Part shown: positions 6,254-8,320 of the stretch, one piece after another
Layout of the letters: every line of letters begins with the position of its first letter
How positions within the stretch are numbered: the first letter of the stretch is position 1
Source: JBECKQ01 sp040235375
Lineage (GTDB): Bacteria > Planctomycetota > Phycisphaerae > UBA1845
Assembly (NCBI GenBank): GCA_040235375.1
Contig: JBECKQ010000257.1
Coordinates: 1 to 8,320, forward strand
Reading direction: 5' to 3'
Length of the DNA stretch: 8,320 nucleotides
Notes under the pieces: model-generated
What the model was told of the DNA's origin: nothing
The model's input: only the letters and a program-made list of their open reading frames with translations
Databases searched by the model: none
Position numbers and translations under genes: made by a program

Positions 6254-6306
6254 GGGTGGCAACTCGAAAGCCACGGCCTGCCCCTCCGGGCCGGACGGTG
6301 CCACCC
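6254..6306. repeat. Inverted repeat with 8-bp arms between convergent genes
   Basis: GGGTGGCA (6254-6261) is the exact reverse complement of TGCCACCC (6299-6306), with two further G-T wobble pairs possible outside. The 37-base interior can form its own small hairpin, GCCC/GGGC around CTCC (6280-6291). The element fills most of the gap between the PHP and diadenylate cyclase stop codons. It could end transcription from both sides, although no T-run is present. GGGTGGCA/TGCCACCC ends are also typical of dispersed palindromes I recall from planctomycetes. Confidence 0.5.
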
Positions 6307-6319
6307 GGCAACGGCGTGA

Positions 6320-7234
6320 TCACGCGTCGGAGGGTGGGATGGGGAGGGGCGAGCGCGGCGCCTTCTCGATCTCCGTAATCATGCGTCCGCGGCGCCATAG
6401 ACGAACGGTGCTGGTCGATTCGGAGACGGTAATCGCGATACTCGGCGTGGAGGCCGTGATCGCCGCCGCCGCGGCGTGCCGCGCCCCGAGCCCCTGGGGA
6501 AGGTCTTCGCCACTGATGTCGGGCCGGAGCGTAGTGCCAGCGGACACAACCACGCCGTTACCCTTGATGATGAACGCCCCGTCGATCGCCGCAAACTCCT
6601 TGACCGTGTTGCGCATGCTGTCGAGCAGGATGTTGCGCTCCTTCTCCGGATAACCGCGGAACGGATTGATGATGTTCTGCTCGGTGTACTTGTCGAGCTG
6701 GCGAAGCGGACCGATGACGAAGATCGCCCCGACGGGCTTGCCTTCGCGTCCCTCGTTGGAGAGTTCGAGGGCGATGGTCAGGGCGCGCTGAAACACGACG
6801 CGGCGAACATGTTCCGTCAGCTTGGGCTGATCGACGGACTGGAAGAGCTCGTACTCCTGGCCGACCTGCATGACCATCATCGTGTCAACCGGCTGGTTCG
6901 CCACGCCGGTCAAGGCGACGAACTTGTCGCCGCCGTCGAGCATGCGCTGCGAGAAGGCCATCAGCGTGGCCATCTTGATCTGGTCCATGCGCGACAACTT
7001 GAAGTCGGGCACCTCGAGCCGGACAATCCGCTTGTCGCCCTTCACCACCGTCTCGGTGCCGACGGGCGTGATGAAGATGAGTTCGAGGGGCGGGGGCAGC
7101 GCTTCCAGCGTCTTACCCGCATCCGGAACCGCCTCCGCGTACATCATGACCGCGCGGGCCTTGATCTGCTGAGCGACCATTCCCGCCGCCACGACGATTG
7201 CACTGGCCGAGTCGGAGTCGTTGTCTGGGCTCAT
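6320..7234 (-). CDS. dacZ: DacZ-like diadenylate cyclase (PK_C-like domain plus DisA_N/DAC domain)
   Basis: Predicted to make cyclic di-AMP from two ATP, a second messenger that controls potassium and osmotic balance. The 304 residues have no membrane helix and no helix-hairpin-helix tail, so this is neither CdaA nor DisA. An N-terminal alpha/beta region (about 10-135; VAQQIKARAVMMYAEAV recalls the pyruvate kinase C-terminal fold) precedes a DAC domain (about 145-290). This is the layout of archaeal DacZ. DAC landmarks are GKPVGAIFVIG (165-175), NPFRGYPEKERNIL (190-203), IDGAFIIKGNG (217-227, with D218-G219-A220), GLGARHAAAAAIT (248-260) and VSES (270-273). The usual RHR triad reads R252-H253-A254, so its last Arg is missing. 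Whether DacZ proteins normally have this I cannot check. The ATG at 7234 starts the conserved part. An in-frame ATG at 7303 would translate the promoter. It is divergent from the exported gene at 7292. Confidence 0.85.
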   Translation of the reverse strand: MSPDNDSDSASAIVVAAGMVAQQIKARAVMMYAEAVPDAGKTLEALPPPLELIFITPVGTETVVKGDKRIVRLEVPDFKLSRMDQIKMATLMAFSQRMLDGGDKFVALTGVANQPVDTMMVMQVGQEYELFQSVDQPKLTEHVRRVVFQRALTIALELSNEGREGKPVGAIFVIGPLRQLDKYTEQNIINPFRGYPEKERNILLDSMRNTVKEFAAIDGAFIIKGNGVVVSAGTTLRPDISGEDLPQGLGARHAAAAAITASTPSIAITVSESTSTVRLWRRGRMITEIEKAPRSPLPIPPSDA

Positions 7235-7255
7235 CTTGCCACCACTTACGTTCGG

Positions 7256-7305
7256 TTGAGGGGACCCGTGGCGCGGACTATACTTGCCCCCATGCAGACC
7301 CACAA
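7256..7305. promoter_or_regulatory. Overlapping divergent promoters sharing a symmetric -10 region
   Basis: On the plus strand, TTGAGG (7256-7261), 17 bases and TATACT (7279-7284) form a sigma-70-like promoter starting transcription near 7291, at the ATG of the AMMECR1-like gene. On the minus strand, TTGTGG (7305-7300), 17 bases and TATAGT (7282-7277) form an opposed promoter starting near 7270, giving a 36-base leader for the cyclase gene. The two -10 elements overlap by four bases, so RNA polymerase could bind in only one direction at a time. Confidence 0.55.
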
Positions 7306-8320
7306 GCTGGCAGCGCTGCTGCCGATCGCTCTACTGCCCCTATTGCTATCGGCCGGGCCGACTGCGGAATCGCGGATCGCTGCCGCGAAGGCCCCGGACA
7401 TCAGCCCGATCGACCAGCGGTTCCTCACCCAGATCATTCGCCGCACGCTCGTCGCCACAGAGGCGGACCAGACGTACGAGCCCGACTACGTGCCTCCGGC
7501 ACTCGCGAAGGTGCAGTGCCAGATTGTTGTAATCCTGCGGCTTTCCGGCTACGCCTGCGGAATCGGCGTCTCGGAACGCAAGCCGGTGGCGGCCGCGTGC
7601 CAGCAGGCGGCACGCCTGGCGCTCGAGAGCGCGTCGGTGGCCGGCATGTCCGGGCTCGACTTCGTCAACAAGATTCGCATTGACGTGGCAGCTGCGGGAG
7701 AATTGCAGCCCTACACCGGCCCGGGGAACTGGTCGGATCCGGGCGTGCTCGAGTCCTTTCTGGACCCGGGCATCCACGGGGTGGGTGTCGCCCTGGACGA
7801 AGAGCAGCGGTGGTGCACGCCGGGCGAGATGATCGCCAAGAACGTTCCGCTGGGCGAAGCCGTCCGCACGCTCGCCAAGGAGGTCAGCTTCAACCCGCAA
7901 GCCATGTCCGACGCCACGATCTCGCGCTTCCGAACGGTGCACTGGTGGGAGGTTGAGCCGGGCAAGCGGGTCGTCACGCTGCGGCGCGGGATGGTCGTGC
8001 TCGACGCGGACCAGGTGACGGCCAGCAGCGTCGATGACGCCATATCGCGACTGGCGCGATACATGCAGTACCGCCAGTTGCCGGCCGGGCGTTTCAGCTA
8101 TCGCTACAAACCGTCCGCCGACGAGTACGATTTCAAGCCGCACGACGTGACCCAGGCCGCCGCAGCATGGGCCATGGCGTTTCACGCGTCGCGAACCGGG
8201 GAGGCGAAGTTCCGCGAGTCCGCCGATCGGGTGATCGCAGAGCTGTCGAAGCACATCATCGACCTGCCGACCGTGGACGGGGCGGCGTTCGTGGCCACGC
8301 CGGACGAGAAGAACAAGCTC
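7292..8320 (+). CDS. Exported AMMECR1-like domain protein (C-terminus cut off by window edge)
   Basis: The reading frame is open from the ATG at 7292 to the right edge (343 residues, no stop). Residues 1-25 look like a signal peptide: MQTHK, then a Leu/Ala/Pro core ending LLLSAGPTA, so export is likely. Residues about 72-220 resemble the AMMECR1 fold in layout: a strand VQCQIVVILRL, a YACGIG turn where AMMECR1 has its LRGCIG motif, a helix rich in Ala (VAAACQQAARLALES), PGIHGVGVAL, a helix GEMIAKNVPLGEAVRTLAKEV and SRFRTVHWWE. From about 262 (GRFSYRYKPSADEYDF, then helices AAAAWAMAFHAS and FRESADRVIAEL) a helical region begins that recalls six-hairpin or AGE-like toroids; this is tentative. 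C76, C89 and C103 are present. There is no Shine-Dalgarno sequence upstream, and the predicted mRNA is leaderless. Substrate and function are unknown. Confidence 0.75.
   Translation, partial: MQTHKLAALLPIALLPLLLSAGPTAESRIAAAKAPDISPIDQRFLTQIIRRTLVATEADQTYEPDYVPPALAKVQCQIVVILRLSGYACGIGVSERKPVAAACQQAARLALESASVAGMSGLDFVNKIRIDVAAAGELQPYTGPGNWSDPGVLESFLDPGIHGVGVALDEEQRWCTPGEMIAKNVPLGEAVRTLAKEVSFNPQAMSDATISRFRTVHWWEVEPGKRVVTLRRGMVVLDADQVTASSVDDAISRLARYMQYRQLPAGRFSYRYKPSADEYDFKPHDVTQAAAAWAMAFHASRTGEAKFRESADRVIAELSKHIIDLPTVDGAAFVATPDEKNKL

Noticed and set aside
7232..7303. Extended start of the cyclase gene at 7303
   Set aside because: The extra 23 codons would cover the divergent promoter and the start of the opposite gene, and the conserved N-terminal region begins after the ATG at 7234.
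7346..8254. 302-codon minus-strand frame
   Set aside because: Antisense to the exported AMMECR1-like gene. It has the Arg/His/Gly-rich composition of a shadow frame, and the plus-strand frame has a signal peptide and promoter.
1..8320. CRISPR array, phage defence cassette or integrated element
   Set aside because: No spaced direct repeats of 23-40 bases, no nuclease, integrase, transposase or toxin-antitoxin pair, and no tRNA or attachment-site duplication were found. The gene content is mostly housekeeping.

Overview
The window is GC-rich, gene-dense bacterial DNA, open at both ends. Several features suggest a planctomycete-like bacterium, but no marker gene settles this. The spacers carry many short GC-rich hairpins and heptamer repeats of a kind I associate with Planctomycetota genomes. 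The HU-family protein has a C-terminal tail. The diadenylate cyclase has the architecture best known from archaea (DacZ). There are no rRNA or tRNA genes, no CRISPR array, no insertion sequence, and no sign of a phage or plasmid module.

Layout from left to right: (1) the N-terminal two thirds of an M17 leucyl aminopeptidase (pepA) on the minus strand; (2) a 536-base repeat-rich spacer with a heptamer array, two perfect hairpins and a palindrome-overlapped promoter; (3) a 104-residue lipoprotein of unknown function, plus strand; (4) a short spacer with more repeat-like pieces; (5) a complete quinol-dependent nitric oxide reductase (norB/qNOR), minus strand, with its own RBS and a candidate promoter; (6) a 431-base divergent spacer; (7) an HU/IHF-family DNA-binding protein and (8) a PHP-family phosphatase of the histidinol-phosphatase type, both plus strand; (9) a convergent spacer with a second heptamer array and a long-armed inverted repeat; (10) a DacZ-like diadenylate cyclase, minus strand; (11) a divergent, exported AMMECR1-like protein that runs off the right edge.

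Most genes look like single transcription units with unrelated housekeeping or stress roles: peptide turnover, NO reduction, nucleoid structure, histidine biosynthesis or sugar-phosphate hydrolysis, and c-di-AMP signalling. The closest regulatory link is between the last two genes. Their start codons lie 57 bases apart, and two opposed promoters overlap at one near-symmetric -10 element. In the plus direction the predicted transcript begins at or next to the ATG, which would make that mRNA leaderless.

The most interesting items are the DacZ-like cyclase with an altered RHR motif, the shared bidirectional promoter with a leaderless gene, the unusual exported AMMECR1-like protein, and two heptamer arrays that appear to be the same repeat family in opposite orientations.
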